Source: Beaufortia kweichowensis
Lineage: Eukaryota > Chordata > Actinopteri > Cypriniformes > Gastromyzontidae
NCBI GenBank assembly: GCA_019155185.1
Contig: CM032801.1
Coordinates: 4,641,351 to 4,705,350 of the forward strand
Reading direction: 5' to 3'
Length of the DNA stretch: 64,000 nucleotides
Shown here: in pieces, positions 1-12,000 of the stretch
How positions within the stretch are numbered: position 1 is the first letter of the stretch
Layout: each line of letters opens with the position of its first letter
Translations under genes and position numbers: made by a program
The notes under the pieces: generated by a model
The model's database searches: none
The model's input: the letters and a program-made list of their open reading frames with translations, nothing else
Told to the model about the DNA's origin: nothing

Positions 1-35
1 ATGAATTATGATGTCACTTCCTGTCTCTCTCATAG

Positions 36-247
36 ATGCCTTTTCTCTGGACCCTGACACGGGGCTGATCCGTTCGCTGCGATTGCTGCAAAGTTTCGAG
101 AGGTTTAATCTGACAGTGGTGGCGACGGATCACGGCAGACCACCGCTCTGGGGCACCACTAGTCTCCAAATCACCGTCATAGATGTGAATGATAACAGGC
201 CTATCTTTGTGCGGCCCGCCAATGGCACGATCATGCACATATTGGAG
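36..247 (+). CDS. cdh23: cdh23 exon: end of an EC repeat (probably EC24)
   Basis: This first exon in the window follows a clear acceptor (CATAG at 31-35) and takes one base of a split codon from an exon outside the window. It encodes the second half of a cadherin repeat, with the ATDHG strand motif and the calcium-binding linker DVNDNRPIF near its end. It stops on a complete GAG codon before a GTGTGT donor. The ATG at 8 lies in the preceding intron and is not a start. The repeat number is counted back from the membrane assuming 27 repeats in all. Confidence 0.93.
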
Positions 248-3200
248 GTGTGTGATTGTTTAGTTTATCTTTCTTTATTAGAAAATGCACAGTGTTGTTG
301 TTTGTGATATTTCATAGGGCTGTCATCACGTTTAGTTGCCTAGATGCACACAGAAATATGCAACAGATACACACAGCACTGTGTTTTATTCATAGCTGGA
401 CATAAATGTCAGTGTTTTTTCTTAAACTGAAGTGATGAAACCAGTGAGTCAGAGCTGTACAACAGAACAGATTGAGCAACACTATATTACTCATAAATGT
501 ATTGAAAGCAATCTTTGTAACTCCTGCCTGTGTAAAATTATATTTGTCAACATAATTTCAAGCAAAAACCAAAAAGTTGCAAACAAAACTTGGGAAATAA
601 AATTTTACGATTACCTTTATGATTATATAACACAATCTTTTAGTAGTACAATCTTATTTGTATGTTCTTGTACAATCTGTTTTTGCCCCAGTTACATTAG
701 GTTTTAGGGATGAGGTTAGGGATGCTTGCTATTTTTTCTGAAACTGGATGTTTTTGTACAATTCACATCATACAAATTCATACACAGTTGTCACCTCATT
801 AAATACTTGCATTGAATTTTCTTCACTTGAGGATTTACACTTTTCCAGTTTCAGAGATACGTCCACATTGGCTAGTGAGTTATAAGTAAACGGCCCGCCC
901 TTTTGACAAGTCATCCCACCTGAGCCTGCAAGAAAATTGACATGGTTTGTGTGAATGATTGCAGGAACAGCCTCCTGGACTGGTGGTCTATGAGGTGTTT
1001 GCTACAGATGAGGATGAAGGAGTGAACGGGGAGGTTCGGTACAGCTTCCTGCAGACTGGAGCAGGAAATAGAGACTGGGAGAACTTTCATATTGATGCTG
1101 TGACAGGAGTGATCACCACTGCTGTTAAACTGGACAGAGAAAAACAAGCCCTGCACAGCGTGAGTATGACTTGTTTCTTTGTTTCTTTTTTTCTTAAAAC
1201 TTGTGTATTAACAGAATGTATTGTGTGTTTTTCTTTTTCTAGCTGGTCGTGGTGGCGTATGATCTCGGGCAGCCTGTCCCGTATGAGACCATGCAGCCTC
1301 TGCAGGTGGCTCTGTCTGACATTGACGACAATGAACCCGTCTTTCTTAAACCTCCGGTAATGTTTGCCAATGCTTTTATCATTATGGTTTTAACCAGTAC
1401 ATTTACATAGACTTTGAAGTGATGAAATGTGAGCATCATTAATGACGTGACCATCATTTATGACTCATGTTTGTGTTGCGTGTATCTCAGAGAGGAAGTT
1501 TACCATATCAGTCCCTGTCGGTCCCTGAGCACTCGTCTCCAGGGACGGTTGTGGGTAACGTGACCGGCGCGGTTGATGCGGATGAGGGCTCTAATGCTAT
1601 CGTCTACTATTTCATTGCAGGTAAAACTACAGTGGACTCTTGTTTATGTGTTATCATCATTGTAACAGGCTTATTTAATGTTACAGTAGACAAATGGTTT
1701 GTGGTTTTTTTATTGACCAACTCTTTCCAGTCCAGCAGTACATATGGTCATAAAATAATAAATGAACACAAGTTAAAAAAAATTTAATATATAATTCATC
1801 AAATTTAATCAACCTCCATTATCAACTAAGACAAAAGGTCAAGCTGCTTTCTTCTGGGAACATTTCTGCATACAGTTCACAATAAATTGGTCAGTTTGCA
1901 CAATTGTGTTGCATCAGCAGTTGTTGAAATGAGTTGAAATGAGAAGGAACCAAACCCTGTAACCACTGTACTTATCGTATTTTGCTCTCTAGGGGGTGAT
2001 AGCGATGGAAACTTTGGCATGAGTGTGGCCGGTGTTTTACGGGTCAAAAAAGATCTAGATCGGGAAGACATCCCAGTGTATTCCATCATTGTTAAAGCCT
2101 CTAGCAACCGCAATTGGTCTCCTCCAAGAGGTCAGAGGTCACAGCGGGCACAGGTTCTTGACCCAAGCCGTGACCCCACATTACAGGAAGTAAGAATCTT
2201 TTTGGAAGACATCAATGACCAGTCTCCCAGATTTAGCAAACTGGAGTACACAGCAGGTAAAAGCTCAGTGTGTATGTGTGTGATTCAAGTTCATTTACCA
2301 GATCAGCTGAATTCTGAATGGCATATGTGTGTTTTTATATGTTCTGTCCTCTCTTTTAGGTGTGGCTGCTGATGCAAAGGTTGGCTCTGATCTGATCCGG
2401 GTTAAGGCGATCGACAATGACATTGGCAACAACAGTCTCGTGCTTTATCACATTCTGTCCATCCGCTACATCAAACTCCAGTCTAATGATTCAGAGGACA
2501 TGGGCAACGTCTTCATCATCGGTCTGTGTGTTCTACATCGTGTGCTGTTGAAACATCATATAATCGAGCATGTGCTGTGTTTCAGACAGCAAGAAAGAAT
2601 CAAGTTGAAATTTCCCACTTCCCACTGTAACAGCTTTACAGTCAATTTAAAGTCACTGTTGGTCCTAAACCATCAAAATTCATTAATTGAATTATTTATG
2701 CACAACCACTTCTTATGTCGATATGTAAAATCTTAAAATTGCTTCTTTACATATTACTGTGTTAATGTTAACTACTGTACTTCACAAAATGACAAAAATC
2801 TCATTTTTCAGGAGAGACTGATGGAATCATCCGGACGTTTGATCTGTTTACGGCATATGATCCTGGATATTTTGTGGTGGAGGTGTTGGCTAGAGATCTG
2901 GCCGGACACAGTGACGTGGCTCTGGTGGGCATTTACATCCTGAGAGACGACCAGCGGGTGAAAATCGTCATTAATGAGATACCAGAGAGGGTCCGGCTGT
3001 TCCAGGAGGAATTTATAAACCTGCTGTCAAACATCACAGGAGCTATAGTTAACACTGATGATGTACAGGTACATATGTGTGCTGAAATCATCATTATACA
3101 GTTATCTCCTGTCCTTCAATCTGATTGGATGAAAGGCTTTTAAGAGACGCTTGACTACCTAGACACCAGAGAGTCATCCACATAGAAAAGTAGTTCCAAC

Positions 3201-6200
3201 ATTAAAAGCACCACTTAGACAACTTTTGTCAGACAACAAGATAAATTTTTTTGTAGAGAAGAATTCATATTCATTTAAGTGAATTTCATGTGAATATAAA
3301 AATATAAGCTGCACATTTGTGCCATTTATCCCTCAGAAATCTTTTTTCCTGTTGACTCATTTTGGGTAAACATTATTTTTGTTTTTACCAAGTGAAACAT
3401 CAAATTATCTTTTAAACTTCACACACTGTGTTACCTTTAAACTTTTTATATAAATCCATTGAATCAAACATTTCTTTCTCATAGTTTCATGTTGATAAAA
3501 AAGGAAGAGTGAACTTTGCTCAAACCGATGTTCTGATTCATGTGGTCAACAAGCAGACCAATCGTATTCTGGATGTAGAGAGGTAAGTTATGAATCAATC
3601 CTATGCACACTGGTTCATTTATTCATTCATTATTTTATTAATTGATTCATTTATTTTATTATCAGAGTGATTCAGATGATTGATGAGAATAAGGAGCAGC
3701 TGAGGAATCTGTTCAGAAACTATAATATCCTAGACGTTCAGCCTGCCGTGACCACACGGGCACCTGATGACCTCACCACATTACAGGTGTGTTATTGTAA
3801 AATCAGGAATAAAGCTATATACTTTAGATAAACAAGATTATGTGCTGTAAATTTCTTCTCGTCTCTTTTAGATGGCTATTATCATCTTGGCGGTTTTACT
3901 CTTCCTTGCGGCCGTGTTGTTTTTCCTGATGAACTGGTATTACCGTACAGTGTGAGTACAGTGCTTTGGTTTACTCTGTTTGGCTGATAGATACTTGATA
4001 TAAACATATTACTGTGTGTATAACATTCTAAATTAATTGTAAAAGCTCAAGAGTTTGTCAAAAACATATACAACATGATATAATATAATATATTACAAAA
4101 GAAGGTAGCCCATCACATCCTGTTCTGCCTTATTAATCACTTCCTGGGTCTTTATTTCTTGGTTAAGAAATACTCAACTCTGACTTCTGTTCTTTGATTA
4201 GCATCTGTTTGCATGTTTGTTTTTTTTGCAGGCACAAGAGGAAGTTGAAGGCAATTGTTGCCGGCTCAACAGGTAAGCTGGCGAGAATGTCTGGTTCCTC
4301 TGACACCAGCAAATACAGACAAACCTCACATAAACTAAGAAGTAACGCAGAGTGGCTTTGTGTTTGTGTCATTACCGTAACAGTGTGTTTGGCCATTTTC
4401 CACTTTCTCTGCAGGAAATCAGGGGTTGATGGATATTCTCGACATGCCCAACACAAACAAGTACTCATTTGAAGGGTAAGAGATAAGAACCAGTACACGT
4501 CAACAATCATACACATCCATTTCCAGTTAGGGTGGCCACAGTTCGTCTGACAGACCGCAGAACTGTAGTGAGTTTCATCAGAATTCACTCATTTGTTTAA
4601 ATTATATTTACACGCACCGGTTTGCATATGGTTACAAGGCCTTTAGACAGCAAAAACACAACTAAGAAAAACTGTTTAAAAATTCTACAAGCCAGTGTTC
4701 CATCTGCATCTTTCTTTTGAAACTTGTGATGTCCGTAACAGATAAGACAAAACAGACATAGTAAGAGTAAGAATAGATCTTGTAAGGTATCAGTTTCAAT
4801 CTCACCCCCAGTCTCACACCCTGTCGAAGTGGTTTCTGGTGTTATTTTAAATACTCAATTTATTATTGCAGAAGTTATAATTCCCAATTTCATTTTGTTC
4901 CTCCAATGGTGCAATAAAGTACAGTACATACTTTACCTTTAAAAAACAGTGTTGGTTATTGTCTAGCATTTCTAAGCCCTGTGGTATGTTTTATCTAAGG
5001 GATAACGTACATCCAGCTGGTTTATCACACAACTTGACATACGAGTAAATTATTGTAAATGAAATATTGATTTGAAATGTTTTATTAGCTTTTTTGTAAT
5101 GAATTAAAAGCTTCAACAAGGAGGAAAAAACGTTTCTTTTCAGCTTTAAACACGACTGTCAGCCAAGACAAATGGCAATTTGGTTTAATCATTTGTAATG
5201 TAATCTCATATGTGTTATTAATTAGGTATATTTCTATCTAATTTATTAGCAAGTTCATTATTTTCAAGGTCAAGTTGACTTACAGTACACAGATGAGCCT
5301 GTGTTATTAGTTCTGAGCAGGTGTTATCGGAGAATATGTTTTGACCGTCCAATCAAAATAATCTTGACACAATCAGCTTTATCTTGCTGTGTGTGTGTGT
5401 GTGTGTGTGTTTGTTTATAGAGCAAATCCAGTGTGGCTAGATCCGTTCTGCAGGAATCTGGAGTTAGCCGCACAGGCGGAACACGAGGACGACCTGCCCG
5501 AAGATCTGAGTGACATCACAGACCTGTGGAACAGCCCAGCTCGCACACATGTAATACACACATACATCATGCAATACATGTCATCATAAGAATCTAGTGA
5601 CATCATGTCTTTCTCGTTCATCTCTTTCTCATCATCATCATCTTTACTAACCTGATGTCTTACCTGTCTGTAGGGTACATTTGGTCGTGAACCTCAAGCC
5701 TCCAAGCCAGAAGATGATCGATATCTACGAGCTGCTATTCAGGAGTACGACAACATCGCCAAGCTGGGCCAAATCATGAGAGAAGGACCGATCAAGGTGA
5801 GAATATTGACTGTAGAAACACCTAATTCATAAACATAAAAATCTTTGATAGAAAATAGTAAACAGTAAATGCTGTGAAACACAATAAAGTGATAAATCGT
5901 TTACGTTAAAGTTTTTTTACTAATGAGCATAAAAAGACAACAGCGTCACACATCAGACGTGTTGTCACTGACACCTGTTTCCAGTACGAAAATGTAAAAT
6001 ATGTTATTATTTAAAAATGAGATCTGATGTGAGTTTTGCAATCTGAGGTCATGTTCATTCAAAAAGATTTGAAAGATGTCACATGATCAATCCTGCCATC
6101 CAATCAGGGCTCGCTTCTCAATGTGGTTCTGGATGACTACCTGAGACTCAAAAAACTGTTTGCAGCTCGTCTGGTCACTAAGTCAACCAGCCAGGGTGAC

Positions 6201-6875
6201 CAATCATCAGTCACAGAGGTGGGCCATGTGACAGGGTGCTGTGTTTCCTCTACTGTCAGTCCTGTCAGTAGCAACCCTGGATTCTCCTGCTGTCCAGAAA
6301 GTTTTGCTTTTGTGTTTTTCACACTGAGTCACGTGACACTTCTGATGCTTTCTTCAGGCTCTTGTCTCACAGCCTGCTCACTGTACTTCAGTTTTCTTCT
6401 TCACAGATGAGACACAATTTTTTCCTGTGTGATGAAGTGTTGCTGATCTTTATTTCTTCTTTTCCTGTATTGTACCATCCATCCATTCATCATTGCGTTC
6501 TCCATTCCATCCATACGTTTCCATGTTCTCCTCTCTCAGCTGATCCAGAGTGACCTGGAGGACGAAGACGACGAGCGCATCGTTGGCGGTCGAGGAACCC
6601 TTCGCTTCAAGCACAAGCTCCCGATTGAGCTGAGAGGACCCGACGGCGTGCACGCGGTCCACGGCAGCACGGGCACGCTTTTGACCTCTGACCTCAACAG
6701 CCTGCCTGAAGATGACCAGCGCGCTCTGGCACGCTCCCTTGAGGCATTGCATGCCGACGGTGGACTGTATGCGGAGCGAAACGCCCGAACAGAATCTGCA
6801 AAATCGACACCTTTACACAGAAACAAAGGCAGCGATACTTTGTCCGAGAGTCCGTTAGAGATCACGGAATTATGA
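36..6875 (+). CDS. cdh23: cadherin-23 (otocadherin), 3' part of gene
   Basis: Cadherin-23 is a giant single-pass adhesion protein that forms the upper part of the tip link gating mechanotransduction channels in hair cells. Its loss causes Usher syndrome 1D in people. The window holds the last 811 codons in 16 exons: 36-247, 965-1159, 1243-1356, 1491-1620, 1993-2256, 2360-2521, 2812-3068, 3485-3582, 3666-3786, 3872-3951, 4232-4272, 4415-4475, 5421-5550, 5674-5796, 6108-6218 and 6540-6875. All junctions are GT-AG and the phases agree throughout. Visible in order are the end of one cadherin repeat, three further repeats, a membrane-adjacent region, one transmembrane helix (about residues 519-545 of this fragment) and a 265-residue cytoplasmic tail. 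The tail matches vertebrate CDH23 closely and ends in the ITEL motif that binds harmonin. The gene starts upstream of the window. The identity is secure. Confidence 0.96.
965..1356 (+). CDS. cdh23: cdh23 exons encoding a complete EC repeat (probably EC25)
   Basis: Two exons (965-1159 and 1243-1356) separated by an 83-bp intron encode one cadherin repeat. The calcium-site signatures ATDEDEG, LDRE and DIDDNEP are all present. Both exons begin and end on codon boundaries. The 717-bp intron before it (248-964) shows no coding or repeat signal that I can name. Confidence 0.94.
1491..2256 (+). CDS. cdh23: cdh23 exons encoding a complete EC repeat (probably EC26)
   Basis: The exons 1491-1620 and 1993-2256 join through a split glycine codon. 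They carry the motifs DADEG, LDRED and DINDQSP of a cadherin repeat, with one potential N-glycosylation site (NVT). A basic, proline-containing insertion (about 20 residues with the PPRGQRSQR segment) sits between the last strands, so this repeat is longer than average. Confidence 0.93.
2360..3786 (+). CDS. cdh23: cdh23 exons: last EC repeat and membrane-adjacent region
   Basis: Four exons (2360-2521, 2812-3068, 3485-3582, 3666-3786) encode the final cadherin repeat and the membrane-adjacent region between it and the transmembrane helix. The repeat keeps AIDND and ARDLAG, but the C-terminal DxNDN linker is absent, as expected for the last repeat, which has no neighbour below it. The following region (VINEIPERVRLF through LDVERVIQMIDENKEQLR) is alpha/beta in character and is the part that sits against the membrane in the cadherin-23/protocadherin-15 family. 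Confidence 0.92.
3872..3951 (+). CDS. cdh23: cdh23 transmembrane exon
   Basis: This 80-bp exon encodes one uninterrupted hydrophobic helix of about 20 residues (core IIILAVLLFLAAVLFFL) followed by NWYYRT. The next exon continues with the basic stop-transfer sequence HKRKLK. The extracellular part therefore ends just before it and the cytoplasmic tail starts just after it. Confidence 0.95.
4232..6218 (+). CDS. cdh23: cdh23 exons of the proximal cytoplasmic tail
   Basis: Five exons (4232-4272, 4415-4475, 5421-5550, 5674-5796, 6108-6218) encode the membrane-proximal tail. Strings shared with mammalian CDH23 include FCRNLELAAQAEHEDDLPE, DLWNSP, EYDNIAKLGQI and DYLRLKKLFA. This part interacts with harmonin and other scaffold proteins in the stereocilium. 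The 945-bp intron 4476-5420 holds a short TG repeat just before its acceptor and no other clear feature. The 311-bp intron 5797-6107 holds nothing I can name. Confidence 0.94.
6540..6875 (+). CDS. cdh23: cdh23 last coding exon with PDZ-binding C terminus
   Basis: The final exon encodes 111 residues and a TGA stop. It carries the conserved blocks HGSTGTLL, DLNSLPE and ERNARTESAKSTPLH, and ends in PLEITEL. The last residues ITEL are the class I PDZ ligand that docks on harmonin (USH1C). The intron just upstream (6219-6539) occupies the place where mammals carry the alternative inner-ear exon 68. Confidence 0.96.
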   Translation: MIQSDLEDEDDERIVGGRGTLRFKHKLPIELRGPDGVHAVHGSTGTLLTSDLNSLPEDDQRALARSLEALHADGGLYAERNARTESAKSTPLHRNKGSDTLSESPLEITEL

Positions 6876-8420
6876 CTAGCCGAGGCCTCGCTGGTCTGAG
6901 AAAAGCGTGCACGCCGCTCCTGGCTCTGCGTCCTTCACCGCAAACACAGCCCTGCGGTGTGGAGAGAAGGTCGGGTTCAGAAGGGCCAGGCGTGAGGAGG
7001 GTGTGTGTGTGGATAAATAATACCCATCTTAAGAAGGGTCTGAAGACATCAGAGGACTCATTTTGTCAGAGCTGTTTTTAAGAGACTCAACCACACGCCC
7101 TCAGACTGCAAATCAAGAAGAAACTAATGCGCTCTCAGACCAGTGGAAGGCCAAACATGGACTCTAGTTTTTATTTAGTTAGTTTTTAATATTTGAAGGA
7201 GCACCGGGACAAAATGTGAATATGAAGATGAGCAATTTTAACTGCTTTAAGAGTTAAAATTAGGGCTTTCATGCTGCGAATAACCCTGGGTTAACATATT
7301 TTTAATATTGGGTCAAGCGACACAAAACTGGAAAGGAAGTTAGCACTTTGAATCCAGTGCCAAGGGACTAAGATGTAAAACAGGTGCTAAACAATACTTG
7401 GATAAATAAATATTCATGAGCTTTGAATAGCAGCTGATTAGTTTCAGCTTCTAAGAGAAAGACTGAATGCTAGTAAACAACCTAAATAGTGTGATAAAAT
7501 ACAGTTTTTACAATTTTACAAAGTATATCTCTGGATACTGGTAGATAAAATGTGTAGTTTCACCAAATTAAATTAGCAAATTGACTCTTATGACTCAAAA
7601 AGTATTATGTTAATCCAGGGTTAAAAGGATTCTTAATTAAAAGTGTGAAAGCTCACCTTATATAAAGACAAATAAAGAAAACAAGTACAATCTGCTCTTA
7701 ATTTACAGATAAGAATGCAGCTTTTGGTAATAAACCATAATTTTAAAAGACAATAAAAATTTAACAAAGCTCCATCGTCAGTCTCTCTGAACAAAAGACT
7801 GTATTCAAGATAAATATGTTTGGACAGAAATGTTATTTCATGGACCAATAAGAAAAGCTAGTGATCAGACCAAACACTGTTTCCACTGAACTCATGAAGG
7901 TCAGAGGTTTGTGTCAGATGGACTGCAACCCAAACGCTCATTTCATTTTCGCTTGAACCGAGAGACCTTGTGTCATGTGTTTTAATAAACGGCAGTGAAA
8001 CTATAGGGCATTAAAGCTTGAAGCATAAGACGCCTGGACTCAATTTGAACTTTTAAAAAAGAAAACCTGTCAAAAATAAAGAGTCAAGCTATTACGGTTC
8101 TGCCCAGCCATTGACAGAACACTGCCAGCTGAGACGGGGTAAATACCATGTCTATTTTTCTTTAAGTTTTTGAAAAATATAAAAAACAAAAGAATACAAA
8201 AGATATTTTTGAACAAAACAGAGTCGAGTGTAAATGGTTATGTGTATTTATTTTTAAACTTATTTTATACCAGATTATTTTAACTGTTAAGTATGTTGTC
8301 GGTATGGCATTATTTTTTATATTCCCCTTTTTGTAAAGTTTTCTTTTTGGGTCATTTTGTCTGGTCAGCAGATGGAAAATCTTTGTGGATCATGTTGAAA
8401 TAAAGGAAATATGAAATGGT
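6876..8420 (+). other. cdh23: cdh23 3' untranslated region
   Basis: About 1.5 kb of AT-rich sequence without coding potential follows the stop. There are AATAAA signals at 7984-7989, 8075-8080 and 8399-8404. The last is followed by a T/G-rich stretch and is the likely main cleavage signal. The exact end is an inference. Confidence 0.7.
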
Positions 8421-8855
8421 TTTGCCTTCAGGTCATGAAGATCAGATATTAACCACACAATCGTCATAGCGACAACATTCCTGTATGTATTGCTGGTTGC
8501 AGGATATTAAAGACAGTGTGTGACACTTTACAAACAAGCAGCAATGAGAAGAAATACAGCGTTTCACCAAAAGTAATTTCAAACGCAATACTTTACTATT
8601 TAAGCTACAGGAACACTATACATATTATGGTATTTAGTCACTCCCAAACTTATGAAGAATAATTGTTATAGCTTTGCATTATATATTCCTGCTAAATACC
8701 ACAACAAATACAGCAATGGTCTGCCATCTTGTGGCATCTTTAAATAACACAATACTACTTTCAATCAAAATAAAGGCTGTTATGTTTGGTAATATATGCA
8801 TATAAACAATGCTGTGTTCTTCTGTCACCTTATAAAATTGAAGACCAAAGCAAAT
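8421..8855. other. short spacer between convergent cdh23 and eif3l
   Basis: This 435-bp AT-rich stretch separates the two convergent 3' ends. It holds no ORF. The only feature I can point to is a CTCF-like motif on the minus strand at 8721-8734 (CCACAAGATGGCAG), which agrees with the usual 14-base core at 13 positions. Confidence 0.6.
8721..8734 (-). promoter_or_regulatory. CTCF-like motif between convergent gene ends
   Basis: On the minus strand the bases read CCACAAGATGGCAG, against the core CCASYAGRKGGCRS, with one mismatch at position 5. A motif match alone does not show binding. Confidence 0.35.
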
Positions 8856-9095
8856 TTCAACCACATCAAGCTTTATTGACTTTTAGAAAAAGATTTATAA
8901 TAAGTTTCATGGAGTTGGTTGTGACCAAAATTAGTTAAATGAACTGAATGAAACAACATTACACATCTGAAATAGCCTCTAATTAGTTTAGCCATATCAG
9001 AGGTGATTCCTGATTGGTTGACAAGTTCTGAGAAATATGACAGTCCAATCAAACAGGTTCTGACTGGTTGAGGATTAGGTCCGGTGGGGTCTGTA
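8856..9095 (-). other. eif3l: eif3l 3' untranslated region
   Basis: This short 3'UTR follows the TAA stop at 9098-9096. The AATAAA signal is at 8877-8872 on the minus strand, so the transcript probably ends near 8855. cdh23 and eif3l transcripts end within about 450 bp of each other without overlapping. Confidence 0.75.
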
Positions 9096-12000
9096 TTATG
9101 TGGCACGTGATGCAGAGCTGGTGGAACCCGTGGCCGCTCCAGACAGAGGCATTTTCTTCAAAGTCCGGTTCAGCTACAAAGAGTGAAAGTGACATTTTAA
9201 TTCATGTACATTTTAGTGATGAATATTTATGCCGTCTGGCAATATGTTGATATCTAATGTCACTTTTTGTAGTCTACTCACTCTTTAAACAAAATTAAAT
9301 CAGCAAGTATTGCCGTATGCCATTAATAAATGCCATCTGAATAAATGCTTAATGTGATTAGCAGTCTTAGTCTGAATAGATTTATCAGTGTTTACCTCCT
9401 CAAACTTGTGGATCTGTCGGATGAAGAAATCTCCATAGCGACGGGCAACTTTTGTGTCTGCGATATGAATCATATCCTGATGGAACACAACGTGGTGATG
9501 AGAGCACGACAAACAACAGGTAACTTGTAAGGTTAATTTTATAAATGTAAATGGTAATTTGCTAACTCTAGTTTACAAACTTTAACACTTAAACACACCT
9601 TGTCGATGTAGAAGTCGACCTCCGAGGCAGACTGAAACTCTCCATCCAGAGCAGAGATGCCGCTGGTCCACACCAGATTCTTCATCTTGTGTTTAAAGAC
9701 CAGCAGCTGGATACGGAATTCCTGCTCAGACATGTCCAGGAATCCGGCCAGTTTAGCCACAGGCATGGTGGTGTACAGCTTCAGGAAACTGAGAGACAAA
9801 CAGATGTTAGTTCCTAATGCTGATGTTTGTGATGTGGGGGAAAGTGGATGTTACAGAATTAGCTGAAAGGTGACGAGACAAAAACTGTGCATTGCACCTG
9901 CGGATAGTGGAGAGCTGCGCCTGCTGCTGAACCTCTTCGGCAAACACCTTCAGCTGCTGTTGGAATGGTTCTTTGTGGTAATTTGGATGAACGTTTTCAT
10001 AGTTTGGAACTACAGGGGACAGGAACTTAGGGCAAGCAAAACTGAACAACTCCTCAAACACCTGAAGATCTCTGTCAAACAATAATGATTAATGAGCAAA
10101 AAAACTATATACATTGCCTAGTCCTATATATCAGGATAATGTGTGCATGCTCTCACCCTTTCTGCATGCGGAGCATCTTGTCTCCATATTTCTCACGGAG
10201 TTGCGTGTGGATGCTCTCGTCGATGCGCATGGGGTACATGGTAAGAGCAATAGCAAGCAGCCCGTGCATCTGCTCATTCTGTTTATTGATCTGTACATCA
10301 CAGGATACAAACAAGTATATTTTAGTTAAAAATTCTAATGGCCACACCCTGTGGACCTAGTGTCTTAGTGCTGATGTAACCACTAACCATCTCGTATTTG
10401 TAGGTGGATCTCTGGAACATGTTTCTGGTCCTCTGGATGTAAAGCAGGATGTTGGCGAAGACACGGATGGCATCCTGATAGCGTCTCATCATGAGATACG
10501 CAAAGCCCACGTAGTAATAGGTGGTGATCTGACACTCAGGCACGCGTGAGTACATGCTCTGAAACACAAACACAAAGGTAAATTTATACTGGAATTGTAA
10601 AAATGTTCTTATTGTGAAATGCTTTTTAAATATCAAATGATTATTTTTTTATTATATCAGCAAATATGACACTAGGACAAGTAAATTCTTAAATTAAAGC
10701 TCTTATTTTCCTACCTTCTTGTTGAGTTCAATGTTCTCCAGGACTTTGATGGCCTGATAGTAATCACCCAGCAGAGAATGAAGCCTCAGCAATCCCACCA
10801 GACTGAAATAACCCAACATCTTATACAGAGAGTGACGGCCGTATTCTCCAGCGACTGACTCAGGGTCACCTACAGTACAAACAAACATAAAAAACGTATA
10901 AACAAACATACAAGAAATCCAAGATCCAGTGCGTGAGGTATCACTGTCATCCTTTACCTCCGCTAGTGTACACCTCCAGCTGCCGGTTAATGTTGCTCTT
11001 GTCCACCAGAGAGTGAAGAACATTCAGCACGCTGTGAACGTTCCAGATCTTGGGATTGTTCCTCAGGAACTCAATCTCCTCCTCTGTTTTCTTGGCTGTT
11101 TTACAGCGATATTGACTGAATGACTGGAACTACAAAGTGGGAAGAGAAATTACATTGTTATTTCTTTTTCAGAATTTAGCAATAACTGCCCAAACACTTG
11201 ACAGTGCCAGTGAGAGTCGATAGCATCCTAAACCACAGGCCGTTTACCTGGTAAATGAACTCATCGATAATGTCCCACAGCCACTGGTTAGGAAGCTCCA
11301 ATGGTGCTGGTCCATCAGCATCTGAGAAAAATAAATCCCATTAAACACTCTGATGTAAAACAGTCTCAAATTAATTACATCACATGCAATTGACATGTTT
11401 TGACTCACTGAGGATGTAGTTGAAGAGGTTGCAGTAATTATAGTAGGATTCAAACCTCTGGTCCAGAGTTGGTCCTCCCTACACATGAGAAGAAAAGACA
11501 TTGTTTAAGCATGACAGAATTCTTCATACCTTAATTTAGGGAGACATGTCTAGATTTACAAGATATAAGGGGAGAAACACTCACGCTGACTTTGGCGTAG
11601 ATGTGCCTATAGTACAGCTCCTTATAGAGGATCAGGAAAACTGCATCTGTACAGCACAAAATTAAAGCAACAGGCACAGATCAACAATAACAAAAAACTT
11701 TCTTTGAACTACACTTTACTTTGAAAACTCAGATCATTCAACTCACCGTTACCAACCAGGGAAGCGATAGCTTCTGCCTCTGGCCATGGAGACGTCTTAA
11801 AGAAGCGATCTGTAAGCTTGTTCCAGCTAAAACAAAAATAATTAAGATTATACATTATGATACAGCCCATGTAAGCATAGGGGGTTGTGTTTATTCATGG
11901 CGTCTGTCTGTACCTGTTCTCATAAACATCCTGGATCTCATAGATCTTTTGCTCAATGCTCTCGCTGGACACACGATTGGCCTGCAGCTCATAAACCTTC

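Noticed and set aside
8..307. ORF starting ATG at 8
   Set aside because: The ATG lies in the intron before the first cdh23 exon; only 36-247 is coding.
6450..6865. Minus-strand ORFs of 100 and 109 codons
   Set aside because: They are shadows of the last cdh23 exon.
11095..11107. An 11-base GT...AG unit that would restore the eif3l frame if removed
   Set aside because: It is far below the minimum length for splicing.
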